Part shown: in pieces, positions 31,277 through 41,677 of the stretch
Numbering within the stretch: position 1 is the first letter of the stretch
How the letters are laid out: each line of letters starts with the position of its first letter
From: Mesostigma viride
Taxonomy: Eukaryota > Streptophyta > Mesostigmatophyceae > Mesostigmatales > Mesostigmataceae
DNA: 64,000 nt
Assembly: GCA_009746045.1 (NCBI GenBank)
Contig: RPFO01000178.1
Coordinates: forward strand, 184,255 to 248,254
Direction: 5' to 3'
Made by a program: the position numbers and the translations under genes
Notes under the pieces: model-generated
Databases searched by the model: none
The model's input: only the letters and a program-made list of their open reading frames with translations
What the model was told of the DNA's origin: nothing

Positions 31277-31560
31277 CCCGCGCGGTGCTCGCCTCGCCGC
31301 GTGAAAAAATTACGCGGTCGGCGGTTAGGTTCCGTTACGTGTCCGTGGACACTTATTCGGGCGCGAGACGCGCCACGTCTCCTCCGAAAACCGTTACTTC
31401 CCGTGCCGGGCCGCGGTTACGGACGGACCAAACGGCGGTTACGCGCCGACCGCCAGCCGTTACGGTACCACGGGCCGACCCAGAGACGGTGCACCGCACG
31501 GACCCTGGAGGGGACCCTGAGAGGGACCCAAGGGGGGCTGGAGAGACCCGAGGGGAATTA
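31277..31560. promoter_or_regulatory. Upstream array of gene H and compartment boundary
   Basis: GC-rich, with GGTTAC/GTTACG phrases (five or more) and CCACGGG once, like the arrays of genes C-G. The style ends here: the next gene (31590) has no comparable promoter. Confidence 0.55.
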
Positions 31561-31589
31561 AAAACACGTATTCTGTTGTAACTGCGGCG

Positions 31590-32537
31590 ATGGAGGAATT
31601 GGACGACAGGGGGTTTCTCGTTATGAGGGGTGCGCTGGGAGAATCGGATATTAAAGAAGGAGTAGCGTGCATTCGCAAGAATGAAGTCGATTACGCGGCT
31701 ATGGAGTCCTTCATCCGTCAAAGAATGTTGCAGAGCGTTCGACAACGGCTCGCGTGGGGCAAAGTCGATTTCGTCAAATTTCGAGTAAGCGACAACAACA
31801 ACTCTGCGGATGCGTCGAGTTTCCACAGAGATATCATTTATCAGGGTCGCGAAAATCCGTTTACTCCGCCGTTTTACACGTGTCTCACGTATCTGGACAC
31901 GACAGTGATGGAACTCATCCCCGGCTCTCACAAACGAGTCGCCTATTCTTGGCTTGAACTCCCGAGTCTGCACGCAAGCCGATTGCAACTAGAAATGAAT
32001 CCCGGAGACCTGCTCGTGTTTCACTCTTCTCTACTTCACCGCGGACTGTTCACTGAGAAGCTAGAACACCGGCGTTTGGTGCAGGTTTTCGAGGTTTTTC
32101 TGGACCCGAAGTGCCTCTCCACCGTCGTGCACGTCAGAGGCAGGGAAGCATACAGTGATTTCATGATCCGAGCGAGTCGCACGGGAGGAATTGTAAAGTC
32201 CCTGATCGATTATCTCGCGTTTGCGAACGCTGCAAGGGGTTACGGCGTGGGATTTAGAATTCCAGAGAAGTGCGGATTGGATAACACGCTGTATTTCTCG
32301 TCCGAGGGGCTCAGAGATAGGGTGGAGATCAAGTCGGGGACGTGGCAGGAAATAAACAAGTACGTGATGAACTCGCGACTTGACTTGAGGGATCTTCCAG
32401 AAGAGTCGTATTCGACGTACAATTTTCACGTGTTCGTTCGAACACCGTTGGTGTTTATGATTGTGATCACGCTGCTTTTGGCGCTGACGGGAGTGTACGG
32501 GTTCACAAAATTGTACCGTAATGTTCGGAATGTCTAA
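31590..32537 (+). CDS. 2OG-Fe(II) dioxygenase of the PhyH-like type, C-terminal membrane anchor
   Basis: A 315-aa protein. The iron-binding facial triad is visible as H79-R-D81 (SSFHRDI) and distal H150 (SSLLHRG); a downstream Arg in EHRRLVQVF could bind 2-oxoglutarate. PGSHK, between them, is also typical of phytanoyl-CoA-dioxygenase-like enzymes. Residues about 288-308 form one hydrophobic membrane span, followed by a short basic tail, so the enzyme would be tail-anchored. Substrate unknown; hydroxylation of a lipid or small metabolite is the family norm. Such enzymes occur in several large DNA viruses. Confidence 0.8.
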   Translation: MEELDDRGFLVMRGALGESDIKEGVACIRKNEVDYAAMESFIRQRMLQSVRQRLAWGKVDFVKFRVSDNNNSADASSFHRDIIYQGRENPFTPPFYTCLTYLDTTVMELIPGSHKRVAYSWLELPSLHASRLQLEMNPGDLLVFHSSLLHRGLFTEKLEHRRLVQVFEVFLDPKCLSTVVHVRGREAYSDFMIRASRTGGIVKSLIDYLAFANAARGYGVGFRIPEKCGLDNTLYFSSEGLRDRVEIKSGTWQEINKYVMNSRLDLRDLPEESYSTYNFHVFVRTPLVFMIVITLLLALTGVYGFTKLYRNVRNV

Positions 32538-32576
32538 ATCAATCTCGGGATAAAAATTCGTCCCTGTAAAGTATAC

Positions 32577-32690
32577 ATGCCTAAACGCGCCTGCCGGGCT
32601 GTAACGAAAAAGGGCAGAGGAAAACCTCAAAAAAGCATTGACGCTCTCGGAACAAGCTTCGGAAAGGGCGAACGTTCCAGAAGGGGGTGA
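32577..32690 (+). CDS. Very small basic protein, degenerate C2CH-family member
   Basis: A 37-aa frame beginning MPKRACRAVTKKGRGKP. Its start matches the first half of the C-x3-T-x2-G motif of the C2CH family (33121-33777, 42936-43700), but the second Cys and the C-x2-H part are missing. AGTATACATG at the start is an AT-rich box. It may be a remnant. Confidence 0.4.
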   Translation: MPKRACRAVTKKGRGKPQKSIDALGTSFGKGERSRRG

Positions 32691-32744
32691 GAGGCCCATG
32701 CCGCGTGTATAAACAGTTTTGTTGTTTTATAATTATATACAGCG

Positions 32745-33107
32745 ATGCCGAAAAAGTGCAGATAACTCACGGCGCGAAAGACAAAATGCAAAAACAACGC
32801 CGGGAAAAACGGCGTTTGCGCGGTGCACGCCTCTCACACCGCTCGATCCATAAACGCACTACTCCCAGTTACAGGGAATTTGTTGGATCCACACCACCGA
32901 CCCGTTGATAACATGCCCCTTTTGGGCCAAATGCTTCCCGAGCTGCCGTTAAGGCCTGTGACTGCGCGTCGACTTTTTCGCCCTTCTGCAGAACTTTTGG
33001 GTGCGGCGTCCACAGAAAGCCGGGCTTCTACTACACTTCCGGGTCATCTTACAATGAACGTGCATCAAAATCGCGCCACGAGGAAACGCCATGCCAGGAG
33101 GCGTTAA
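32745..33107 (+). pseudogene. C2CH-motif protein with in-frame TAA
   Basis: ATG at 32745 (after TATATAC) opens a 121-codon frame interrupted only by TAA at 32763-32765, codon 7. Past the stop the same frame completes the family motif: Cys, Thr, Lys, then Cys and C-x2-H (KNGVCAVH). It runs on to 33105. A substitution or miscall, or readthrough, could explain it. Function unknown. Confidence 0.5.
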
Positions 33108-33120
33108 GTCCTGTTTGGGG

Positions 33121-33777
33121 TTAATAGTGATGCCCGGTCCTTTGTTTGTACATATCTTCCAAAGCAGACCGCCGTTCGGCTAAAGCAACTTGATTCTTTA
33201 CATTTTGTATCGCGCGTTCTGACTGACTTGCGACCTTTTTAAGTAATAAATCATGTTTAGCGCTCCATTCTTTATGATCTTCAGTCTCCTGCATGCTTGC
33301 TACGGGTCTTTGGAACCAAGTCCAGGGCTGCGTGAGACGAAACGGAGGACGCTGCGAAACGAAGCGGAACCCCGGCACTGGTGGCGGGTGGTTGGCAGAA
33401 AAATCTTCCAACTCGATTTGAGCATTATCTATTCCTTCACTTGCTTCATTAAACTCAGCGGCTAACGCATTTTGGGTTTGTTTGTTTGTTATTAACAGCA
33501 TCGCTTCAGGAACGCGCGATCTTAACGTTGTGCTCGACGCTTGCAAGTTCATTCTGCTTTCGGGGTCAAGAATTGCGACGACTTGGTTAAACGGTTCGGG
33601 GTTCATCAACTCAAGCTGTGACTGCCCGGCTATAGGGTCGGGCTGCATTACGCGATGCCTGCGAGGCTTCGATCGCTTGCTCATAGTAGCGTGTTGTGTG
33701 CATTTAGTGCTTCTTTTTCCGCAACAGGAACGCGTGCACTGACGCCCTTTGGCCGTAAACGCGCGACACCTGGACAT
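33121..33777 (-). CDS. C2CH zinc-motif protein
   Basis: A 218-aa protein starting MSRCRAFTAKGRQCTRSC. The motif C-x3-T-x2-G-x2-C ... C-x2-H (TKCTQH) occupies residues 4-28, followed by a basic RRH stretch. The rest is helical with a short Pro-rich loop (NHPPPVPGF). Small N-terminal C2CH modules of this sort are common in giant-virus proteins. The function is unknown, and other members are at 32577, 32745, 35118 and 42936. Confidence 0.7.
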   Translation of the reverse strand: MSRCRAFTAKGRQCTRSCCGKRSTKCTQHATMSKRSKPRRHRVMQPDPIAGQSQLELMNPEPFNQVVAILDPESRMNLQASSTTLRSRVPEAMLLITNKQTQNALAAEFNEASEGIDNAQIELEDFSANHPPPVPGFRFVSQRPPFRLTQPWTWFQRPVASMQETEDHKEWSAKHDLLLKKVASQSERAIQNVKNQVALAERRSALEDMYKQRTGHHY

Positions 33778-34027
33778 TTATAGAATGTAACGCAAAAAAA
33801 AAACCACTGACTTCTTCAGAATTTGTGAGTTACTATCGACCAATAAGCAAAGGACAAAGTATACGCAACTTGTGAGTAAAGTATGCAACTTCGTGTAAGA
33901 ACGCGTTCGTTCCGCCCCCGGTTATATGTCCGCCTACGATGACATCAGCGTGTTCGGACAATGAGACTATTTGTTTGTCTTGTGGTTTTGCAAGTCTTCA
34001 CCATACTCTCATCCAAAGAGAGCGGAA

Positions 34028-35074
34028 ATGGCTCTTCTCACCGCTCGAGCCTCTTTTACCCATCCGCTTTTTGTACTCGCTAGGGAGAATTCCAAGCACT
34101 GGATATTTACTCTCAAAAGCCTCCCGGGTTTTACGGTGGATGAAAACAAGGAAATCAAGGTCAGGAAAAATGACCGACTTATTCTCGGGAAGGACCTCTG
34201 CCACGCAGCCTCCAACGGTAAGAGGCTGTTCACGAACTGGTGGAGGCTTGGTACCGTTCAAGAGTTTGTCAAGGAGCTCGAAGAGGATCTGAGGGGTCCT
34301 CTCACATCTGAGACGACCTCCACCACGGTGTATGAAGAGGTCACTACCGGCTTAAACGACGAGCGCGGGTATTGGATTCATCCCCGTCTTGTCACCCAGA
34401 TGGCAGCATGGCTGAGTCCCAAGTTTGCCGTCAAGGCAGGGTCGTGGGTAGACCGCATCCTCGCGGGAGACATCACCATGATGGAGGTAGTGCGAGACGC
34501 TCACGACGCGGCCCACGGCACCACGACGACGGTCGCAATCAAAACCGAACTCGGCGAGTCTCGCAAGCGTCCGAACTACGTGGAGCCTGTCCGAACGCTC
34601 CCTCCGAGCATGCGCGTGATTGCCAAGGATACCCAACACAAGTTCGGCGACTTCGTGTCCTCCGTCCTGCCTAAAGAACGAATCGGCACCATGATGATGT
34701 TCTTGGGAGACAAGGCCTGCGAGGCGGCAACAGGAGACACGGCGAGTGCGCTTAAGCGACTTAATGGTATCAACACTGGCAGCGCCCGAGACGTGATGAA
34801 CGACGAGCAGCTCGAAAACGTTGATTACTTCATGCGCAAAGTCATGAGACGCGCAAAAGCTGCTGGGGATCAAGTCGACCTTCACGAGATTGCAGTCGAC
34901 GTGAAGAGAGACATGGCGACGTTCGTCGCGCCTTCGACGGGGCCGACACCGAAAGAGATCGTGAAGAAGAACAAGCAAGACATGAAAGACGATTTGTCTG
35001 TCACGCGCCCTTTGAACGTCGAGAGGTTCACGAGGCGCGCCTTGATCAAAAGCGCGCAAGAGTCGGCCGTCTGA
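34028..35074 (+). CDS. KilA-N domain protein
   Basis: A 348-aa protein from ATG 34028; an ATG 57 nt upstream is possible but adds an unrelated Cys-rich leader. The KilA-N core is recognisable at about residues 95-150 (ERGYWIHPRLVTQMAAWLSP, then FAVKAGSWVDRILAG). This is a DNA-binding fold found in phage and large-DNA-virus proteins, probably acting in gene regulation or DNA processing. The C-terminal part is helical and basic without a second domain I recognise. Confidence 0.8.
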   Translation: MALLTARASFTHPLFVLARENSKHWIFTLKSLPGFTVDENKEIKVRKNDRLILGKDLCHAASNGKRLFTNWWRLGTVQEFVKELEEDLRGPLTSETTSTTVYEEVTTGLNDERGYWIHPRLVTQMAAWLSPKFAVKAGSWVDRILAGDITMMEVVRDAHDAAHGTTTTVAIKTELGESRKRPNYVEPVRTLPPSMRVIAKDTQHKFGDFVSSVLPKERIGTMMMFLGDKACEAATGDTASALKRLNGINTGSARDVMNDEQLENVDYFMRKVMRRAKAAGDQVDLHEIAVDVKRDMATFVAPSTGPTPKEIVKKNKQDMKDDLSVTRPLNVERFTRRALIKSAQESAV

Positions 35075-35117
35075 TCCCGACACGTGTAGTTTTTTTGAAG
35101 TGAATTAGTATGCGATC

Positions 35118-35582
35118 ATGAAGTGCGGACGCACGACGGCTAAGGGAGGAAGATGCGCGATTGTTGTGAAGAAGGGGAGCCAATGTCGGTTTCATGGGAA
35201 GCCGTAACACCGCGGGGCGAGCACGAAGACAAAACGTCGTCGAATCAGACACGTGGCACGCAACACTTCGACAGCGAACGTTTCAATTTTGAACGTTTCC
35301 CACGACTCCAACCGAACGCTCCCAATGTCAAATACCCAGATAGACAATATCGGGGAGATACAATTCGTGGATGGACCCCCCCCTCCCAGATCTCACGAGT
35401 CGGCGCGACGCCCATCGAGCTCTCGCCAACCGTCGCTCCAACGGCGGGCCGTGCCCGACGGCGAGGCGACCGTGCCGATTTCTAACTTAAACACCCCGCC
35501 CAGGACCGGCGGGTACGGTGCTCACCAGGACAACGAGGAATTGCGTGACACTGCGACCTCGCAATATAGACCACTTCGGTAG
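35118..35582 (+). pseudogene. C2CH-motif protein with in-frame TAA
   Basis: ATG 35118 opens MKCGRTTAKGGRC, then C-x2-H (QCRFH), the full C2CH motif. A TAA at codon 30 (35205-35207) follows, and the same frame then runs open for a further 124 codons to 35582 (Asn/Ser/Thr-rich, with a GPPPPRS stretch). Either a 29-aa protein is made, or the stop is read through, mutated or miscalled. A sister gene at 32745 also has an in-frame TAA. Confidence 0.5.
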
Positions 35583-35611
35583 GGCCGGTTGATATTTAAT
35601 TTCTGAATAAA

Positions 35612-38600
35612 TCATGCATTTTTCTTGCAACACTGAGTCTCGTACGCGCTCCTACTCGCTGTGCCCTTGAGCTCGCCCGTTACTAGCTGCTTCCTCGTGA
35701 TCTGAAACCGCATGCGTCTGTACACGCGCACGAAACGGTCCCTTTCGCACGTGTTGAGGTCCATCAACTTGAACGTCTTCTTGTCCCGAAGCGCGTACGC
35801 GTTCAGATGCTGGTCGATAGCGATCGGGTTGTTCCCTCCGTCCGCCAGAAAGTCGATCAGATGACCGCCCGATAGCGTCTCGAATTCGTACCGATGCGCC
35901 CCGATGTACGCGAAACGCGATTTTGAGACGCGGACGAGCACGCCGTTGTCTCTCGAGCTCGCATCAGCGTCTAATCCTACGCAAACATCACAAGCTTTCG
36001 CGTGATAGCGTGCGAGAGCCTTACAGTCACCCGTGACGTCGACGATCGTGACTGTGTCGTCGGGGTGGGTGCATATGAGCGAGCGGAGGCCGTCCACGTC
36101 GACGTGAAAGAATGACTTACGAATCCCGAGTTGAACCGACTCGTGAATATTTGCTCTTTTTATCAATCTCATGATTTCACGTGAGTACTCATTTGCTTCT
36201 AAGTTCCTTTCTCGAACTGGATTCGACCCATCCATGTCGTGCGCCACTTGTTTTTCAGCAATTTTCATGAGTTCAGTCGGCTCTCCTTTTTCGGCTTCGT
36301 ATAACAGACGGGCTGTCCATGGCGTTCTACTCGCTTGTGGGTTTTTTAAAATAGCAGCGTTGTGGCGAAGACCTGCCATTAGTTTGACGTGTTTTTTATT
36401 TAGTTTTCGGTTTGCAATCGCTTCGATCGCTTTCTTATTATTCTCGTCTGTAAGGTCTACATCTTTGGAGATTCTTAATTTCAGTGGACGTATTTCATTC
36501 GGTTCTGCTCCTCGTTGGCTCAAACCGCCTTTGTTTGCGATTTTTACAGGCTTCCCAACGTTACGAATTGTGTTAAGTTCGGCATTTAACTCAGCGTTCC
36601 AAGAAGGATAGTCCTCGATTTTTGTGCCATTCATCGCAACTCGAACCGATTCATTGTGGTTTTTAGCTAGTCTGAGAGCCAAATCCTCTGCAACAAGTAA
36701 GGCCAGCACATCTTTGGTTTTTCCTATTAATTTATTAACAGATCGAATATCGTTTTTTTTCTTTGCTGCTACGGGGTCTACAGCTACCCTAGAAGGAGGT
36801 TGATTTTTGCTCCCTGGAGGAGGGGGGGGGTGCGACCTGCTTGAGGCCCTGGCGGAGGAGGGGGGGGGTGCGACCTGCTTGAGGCCCTGGCGGAGGAGGG
36901 GGTTTTGGAAGCGCTGGCGGAGGGGGTGGCCCTGGACTTGCCTTTGACGAATTTTCTTGGATTTTCTGAACATTTTCAATCTCGGGTTTTTCGCCGAACT
37001 CCAATGAAACAGGAAGAAGGCTCTCCAACTGACCCGCAAAACTAGGATCTTTCGTATACACTTTAATTCTATGCTTGTTTTTAAAATCATCAAGACTTGA
37101 TGAAAATTGTTTTTCTGGAAAAAGATTTTTAATGTTGTTGAGCGTTTCTGACGAAAACGCATTGTATTGTTCCAAAGGTCCTCCAAATTTGTTCCGTCTA
37201 TACAATTTGCCTTGAGAAGCTATTATGTAGTCGAGAACAACATCATCCGTTAAGTTTTCTTTCAGTGATGAAACAAAATCGTTGATCGCCTTCACATTAA
37301 GCTCCAAAGTTCCTTGCGAATCATATATGTTTTCTCTGGTAGCCGGGTCCAAGTTTTTTCGGAGCAACGTCTGTAAAGAAATGGAAAGATTTTTGGCGGC
37401 TGTGGCTTCAGACGGATTTGCCTTGAGAACAGACAAATATGAGAGCAATTCTCTGATTGAGTTCGATGGCAGATAAAAGTTTGTATATTTTTCGTCGACC
37501 GGCTCGAGTTTGAAGGGATTTGAGTCGTGGTTAAATGTAGCAAAAACGTCTTTTCCAATAGATTTCTGTTCTGCCTCAAAAATTTTAGCATACGGTTGAG
37601 GATATTGAAGAAATCGTTCGGCCATATCTTCTTCGCTGATTGACGGGTCTTTGTAAACAAGAGGGCTGTTTTTGGCTGCCGACAGTATCATTTTTGCCAG
37701 CTCGATCGTTTCGGGCACCGTAAATTCGTCCTTGGCTTGAAAATCTTGTATATTCCCCGACAAGACGCTTTTTATTCGCAAAGACGCAGCATCCGAGCGT
37801 TGTTTTTGTTTTGGCTGTTCATTTTCTGTTTCAATGATTGACGTATTCGATTTCGGAGCGGCAGATTCGTGGAATTTCTCCCATTCTTCTTCAGAAAGTT
37901 TTAAAAACTTCGGTAATTGGTCGTAAAGTTCCCAAAACGTTTTTTCTACGACGGTTGGATTGGCTTTTTCCGAAATCTTTTTTTGTTTTATGTCCGTCGC
38001 CAAAAATTTAAAGAACGCTCCGGTCCTTTTACTCGGTTCAGGGTTGAGGGTATTCGGAGCTTTTGGAGAGGCGTCTTCGACAAGAGGATCCCCTTCGCCT
38101 GTAGCAGTAGGAGGAGGCCCTTTGCCTTTAGAATTAGGAGGAGGAGGAGGAGGAGGAGGAGGCCCTTTGCCTTTAGAATTAGGAGGAGGAGGAGGAGGAG
38201 GAGGAGGCCCTTTGCCTTTAGAATTAGGAGGAGGAGGAGGAGGAGGAGGAGGCCCTTTGCCTATAGAAGGAGGAGGAGGAGGAGGAGGAGGCCCTTTGAC
38301 TATAGAAGGAGGAGGAGGAGGAGGAGGAGGCCCTTTGACTATGGAAGCAGAAGGAGCAGGCGCTTGTTCGTTTTCTGATACTGTTTGAGGCTCCGACTTC
38401 TCACTCGCAGCAGCTGTTAAACCGTCTTTTGCGTCAGACAAGAATTTTTCTTGTTTTTTCAAAAGTCCTATGACCTTCGCTTGAGTTTCGGGATCTTGAA
38501 ATTCGGGGAGTTTTGAGACGATGTCAAGAAGTCGTACATGAATCCTTACATCGTTAAGCAATTCTTCTTGCGCCCTTTTTATGTCGTTGTTATACGCTGC

Positions 38601-39746
38601 CACCACGATAGCTTTACCGTCTTTAATATCTTGCGAAATGATTGGTCCGTTTTCTTGAGAATTTGATGTTTTTTCATCCAGTTGATGTGCGACAAGGTTT
38701 TTTACTAAGGCATACGCTTCATTAACTCTGTCCTTGATCAACTTAATATCTTCGGGTGTATAAATTTCCTTTTTCTTATGACGCTTTTGAAGATGCTGTT
38801 GATCAAACTTCTCGCGTATGCTTTCCAAAACATCTGGAATCGCCGCCGTAATTTCTGTTGTCACGTTTTGTATATTGGAGTACAGGAACGGAAACGTCTC
38901 TAGCAGCATGTTTCCTGACTTGTCGAGCGCATCTTTCATAGAGTACAAGTCTTTTAACGAAGATTCGTATTGTGGTATATTGTCTCGAAATTGTACATCT
39001 TTTCCAAATTTGATGGTCCCGTCTCGTATCTTGTTGATTCTTTTTTGGAACTGGTCGCGGAAATCTTCAAAAGCGTCTTTTCCGGCTTGTATGTACAGGT
39101 TAAGCTCTTCTTCAATCTCCGCGTCGTCAGGATACGCAATGGGAGGTAGCTGTATGTAATTGTTTGTATTATCGCCTTTTTTTGCTTCGTTGCGTTTTTT
39201 GAACATCGAATCTTTTAAGTTTTCGGATTTTACAACAGGATTGTCTTCCCCAGGAGTCGTTTGCTCATTTCCTAGGCTATCTTTTGTTGGAGGAGACGAG
39301 GCTGTTTCAGAACTTTTTTTCGGATCAAGTGACGACAAAGCCTGCTGACTCGCAGAAGGCGTATCACCGGGCAGTTTCGGAAGTTCGGGAAGTTTCGGAT
39401 CCGTTGGAGATTCAGGTGTGGATGCAATCGGTTGAGTGCCAAGAAGCGAATCATCAGAGTTCTTTGAAGCTGTTGTTTTTCGGGGCGTACTAGGCGGAGA
39501 AGGAGTCGAAGAAGGGGAAGTTGTGTTCGGCGAGGACGGGAGAGCCGCAGTTACTGGACTAAGGGGCGAAAAAGTTTCTTCATCGTAACCATTATCCGAC
39601 CCTGGGCCGTGGATCATATCAGGTTTATACTGGTTGATTCGTTTGATCATGTCAGGTTTAAACGGGTTGATTCGTTTTTTACTTTTATGACCTAAGATCG
39701 GATCATCAAAAAGTAGTTTTAAAAGGTGTGAATCGGTAACGTTCAT
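35612..39746 (-). CDS. Long proline-rich HGPG protein, two missing bases
   Basis: The N-terminus carries HGPG near residue 46 (DMIHGPGSDNGYDEE). A disordered Ser/Pro/Thr region, a helical region (about 200-440) and several GPPPPPPPP blocks separated by SIVKG/NSKGKG spacers follow, then a long helical part. Near 36820-36900 a repeated PPPPPGPQAGR phrase is encoded across two nine-base C runs (36822-36830, 36860-36868 on plus as G9). Each run shifts the frame, and one extra base in each would restore one ~1378-codon gene. The C-terminal part (ACDVCVGLDADASSRDNG, then FAYIGAHRYEFE) resembles a domain I associate with large DNA viruses. Poly-Pro blocks could bind profilin or SH3 partners (inference). 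Confidence 0.75.
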
Positions 39747-39792
39747 GCTGTCGTCATTATCATATCAAAAAAAAAAGATCTGTGTTCAATAT

Positions 39793-41289
39793 TCACAGAT
39801 TGAGGTTTTTTTGAGGAGTAACTTTTCTTATCTGTTCTAAAATTGATTGTTTCCTGACTCGAGGTTCATCTGCATAGACGCTTTCAGTTTTTGCGTCTTC
39901 CATTAAAGTGTTATTGACAATGGATAAAGGCAATTTAGTTTTTCTACCTGCTGAATCTAATTCATTTTCATCGTCATCGGACTGAATTATCTGACCATCG
40001 CTCGGTCCTGAAAAGTTATTTGAGGGACGCTGGGAATCTGCGTAAATCTGCATGACTTGGTCGGTGATGCCCTCGCGCTTATCTTCAGATTGCACCTTGT
40101 CTCCCATCAAATCGTCAAGGATTTCGTCCAATACGTCTTCGACGATTTGTTCTTCCTGTCTGTCGATTTCGCCATCTTTCCTGGTTTCGTTTGCTCCCGT
40201 GTTTTCCTTATCTCGCAAAACGTTTTCCACATGAGGACGCACATCCCAATCCACTTCTTTTAAGGCTTTATTAATCTTGTTGGCCGGCGTGCCAAAAACG
40301 AAAGGTTTCAACGCCTTCATTTCTTCGACTGACAAGGAAGACAAATCGACGTCTCCCTTGAGATTAATTTCTGCCACTGTCACCACAAATCGTTTTAAAT
40401 TGTCGCTTTTTTCCGACCTTGTTTTGATCGACTGTGCATCTTTTAAAATTTCAGTCATCGTCTTTGTTTCGGATTCTCCAAATCTGCTCATGTTTGAAAT
40501 CTTAGTCTTGCTATCATTCAGCATCTTCAACGCTCGACGCTCTAAGATTTCTTCGAACACTATCTCAATTTCTTCAGGTACAAGGTCTTTAGCAGCTTCG
40601 AGTATGTTGTCGTCAGCTGGATATACCATTGTAGAAATGTCAAATTGTGTTATGCCGCGATCTTCTACTTGGGAAATGACATCAGCGGCCCTTTCAATCG
40701 ATACAAACTTTTGTAGCAAATCTAAGTTTGTTTTGTTTAATTCTTGATCCTTTTCCATAATCGTGTCTATCACGGAAGCAGCCGATTGCTTTATTTGATC
40801 CAGTTCTTGTTTCCGTCCTGTGTTGTATCCAAGGTTCTTCAAAGAATCTTGTAGCCTGTGGGCGATTCGTTCATATTCATCATTTGACTCAGATGCTGAT
40901 GTATCATCAACAGGATTTATAGACGTATCTTCAGACACGCTTGGTACTCCACCACCTGACATAGACACGTCTGTCGATGACGTCAGAGCGCCGCTTTCGG
41001 ATGATTTGTCTAGCGCTTTCGGAGTCGAAGAGGCGTTTGATGACACACTTTTTCCCGAAGGGCTGGCCGGCTGCGACGGCGCGGGTGAGACAGACGTGCT
41101 CGAGGCGGGAGCGGGGAGAGACACGCTCGAGGATACAGCGTCGACATCGCCGATGTTAAATCCCGGCCCGTGAACCGATCCTGCTAAGTACGGATTGAGA
41201 GACGCGCCATACGCCAACGGGTAAGACGCCCGCTGAAAGTTCGGGACAAACACATTCGATTCTCGACTGAAGCGGTACGGGTTTTGCAT
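39793..41289 (-). CDS. Acidic coiled-coil HGPG protein
   Basis: A 498-aa protein starting MQNPYRFSRESNVFV. The motif SVHGPGFNIGD lies near residues 38-48. A Ser/Pro-rich disordered stretch follows (to about 125), then an acidic, mostly helical region with Glu/Asp-rich segments. No enzyme signature and no membrane span. It lies head to tail with the long HGPG gene downstream and shares that protein's plan. A structural or virion-scaffold role is inference only. Confidence 0.7.
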   Translation of the reverse strand: MQNPYRFSRESNVFVPNFQRASYPLAYGASLNPYLAGSVHGPGFNIGDVDAVSSSVSLPAPASSTSVSPAPSQPASPSGKSVSSNASSTPKALDKSSESGALTSSTDVSMSGGGVPSVSEDTSINPVDDTSASESNDEYERIAHRLQDSLKNLGYNTGRKQELDQIKQSAASVIDTIMEKDQELNKTNLDLLQKFVSIERAADVISQVEDRGITQFDISTMVYPADDNILEAAKDLVPEEIEIVFEEILERRALKMLNDSKTKISNMSRFGESETKTMTEILKDAQSIKTRSEKSDNLKRFVVTVAEINLKGDVDLSSLSVEEMKALKPFVFGTPANKINKALKEVDWDVRPHVENVLRDKENTGANETRKDGEIDRQEEQIVEDVLDEILDDLMGDKVQSEDKREGITDQVMQIYADSQRPSNNFSGPSDGQIIQSDDDENELDSAGRKTKLPLSIVNNTLMEDAKTESVYADEPRVRKQSILEQIRKVTPQKNLNL

Positions 41290-41338
41290 TTATATTAAGG
41301 CGAAGAACATTTCTTCGTTTCTTTGACAGAGAGAGGAG

Positions 41339-41677
41339 ATGGAAAAGGTGTTGAAGACCATTGACGGACTCTCGTGTTCCATTCTCGACGACCCCCATTG
41401 CGACCTTGTGCATCTCTTGTGTCAGGCCGCCCGCGCGCTTGTGAAAGAGAAGTTTCTAGAGGAATACTTCGAGGCCGTGTTGAAAGGCTGTTTGCGCTTG
41501 GCGGATCACGTAATCGAAGAGCTGTGTCCTGAAAACGACGCGCGCGTTGCCAAGCTCGCTTATGCGGTCCGTTATTATGTCCGAGCTCATCGTGACGCAG
41601 AGGCCGTGAGTCCACCGCGGTTGCCGGCTGTGTCCAACGGGAAACTTGTCATTCGCAGCCCGGCTTTGTGCGCGTGA
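41339..41677 (+). CDS. Hypothetical helical protein
   Basis: A 112-aa, mainly alpha-helical protein with several Cys residues scattered, none in a clear zinc pattern. It is divergent from the HGPG gene at 41289 with 49 bp between the starts. Its TGA overlaps the next ATG (TGATG, 41675-41679). Confidence 0.65.
   Translation: MEKVLKTIDGLSCSILDDPHCDLVHLLCQAARALVKEKFLEEYFEAVLKGCLRLADHVIEELCPENDARVAKLAYAVRYYVRAHRDAEAVSPPRLPAVSNGKLVIRSPALCA

Noticed and set aside
32700..35600. Reassigned TAA codon
   Set aside because: TAA ends many intact genes in the window (for example 28323, 44-kb and 49-kb genes), so the two in-frame TAA codons in the C2CH family do not support a changed code.
37917..38388. 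Arg- and Gly-rich frames opposite the poly-Pro blocks
   Set aside because: They are antisense shadows of the proline-rich repeats of the 35612-39746 gene.
35612..39746. Formin-like reading of the long proline-rich protein
   Set aside because: The poly-Pro blocks resemble an FH1 region, but no FH2 domain follows them.
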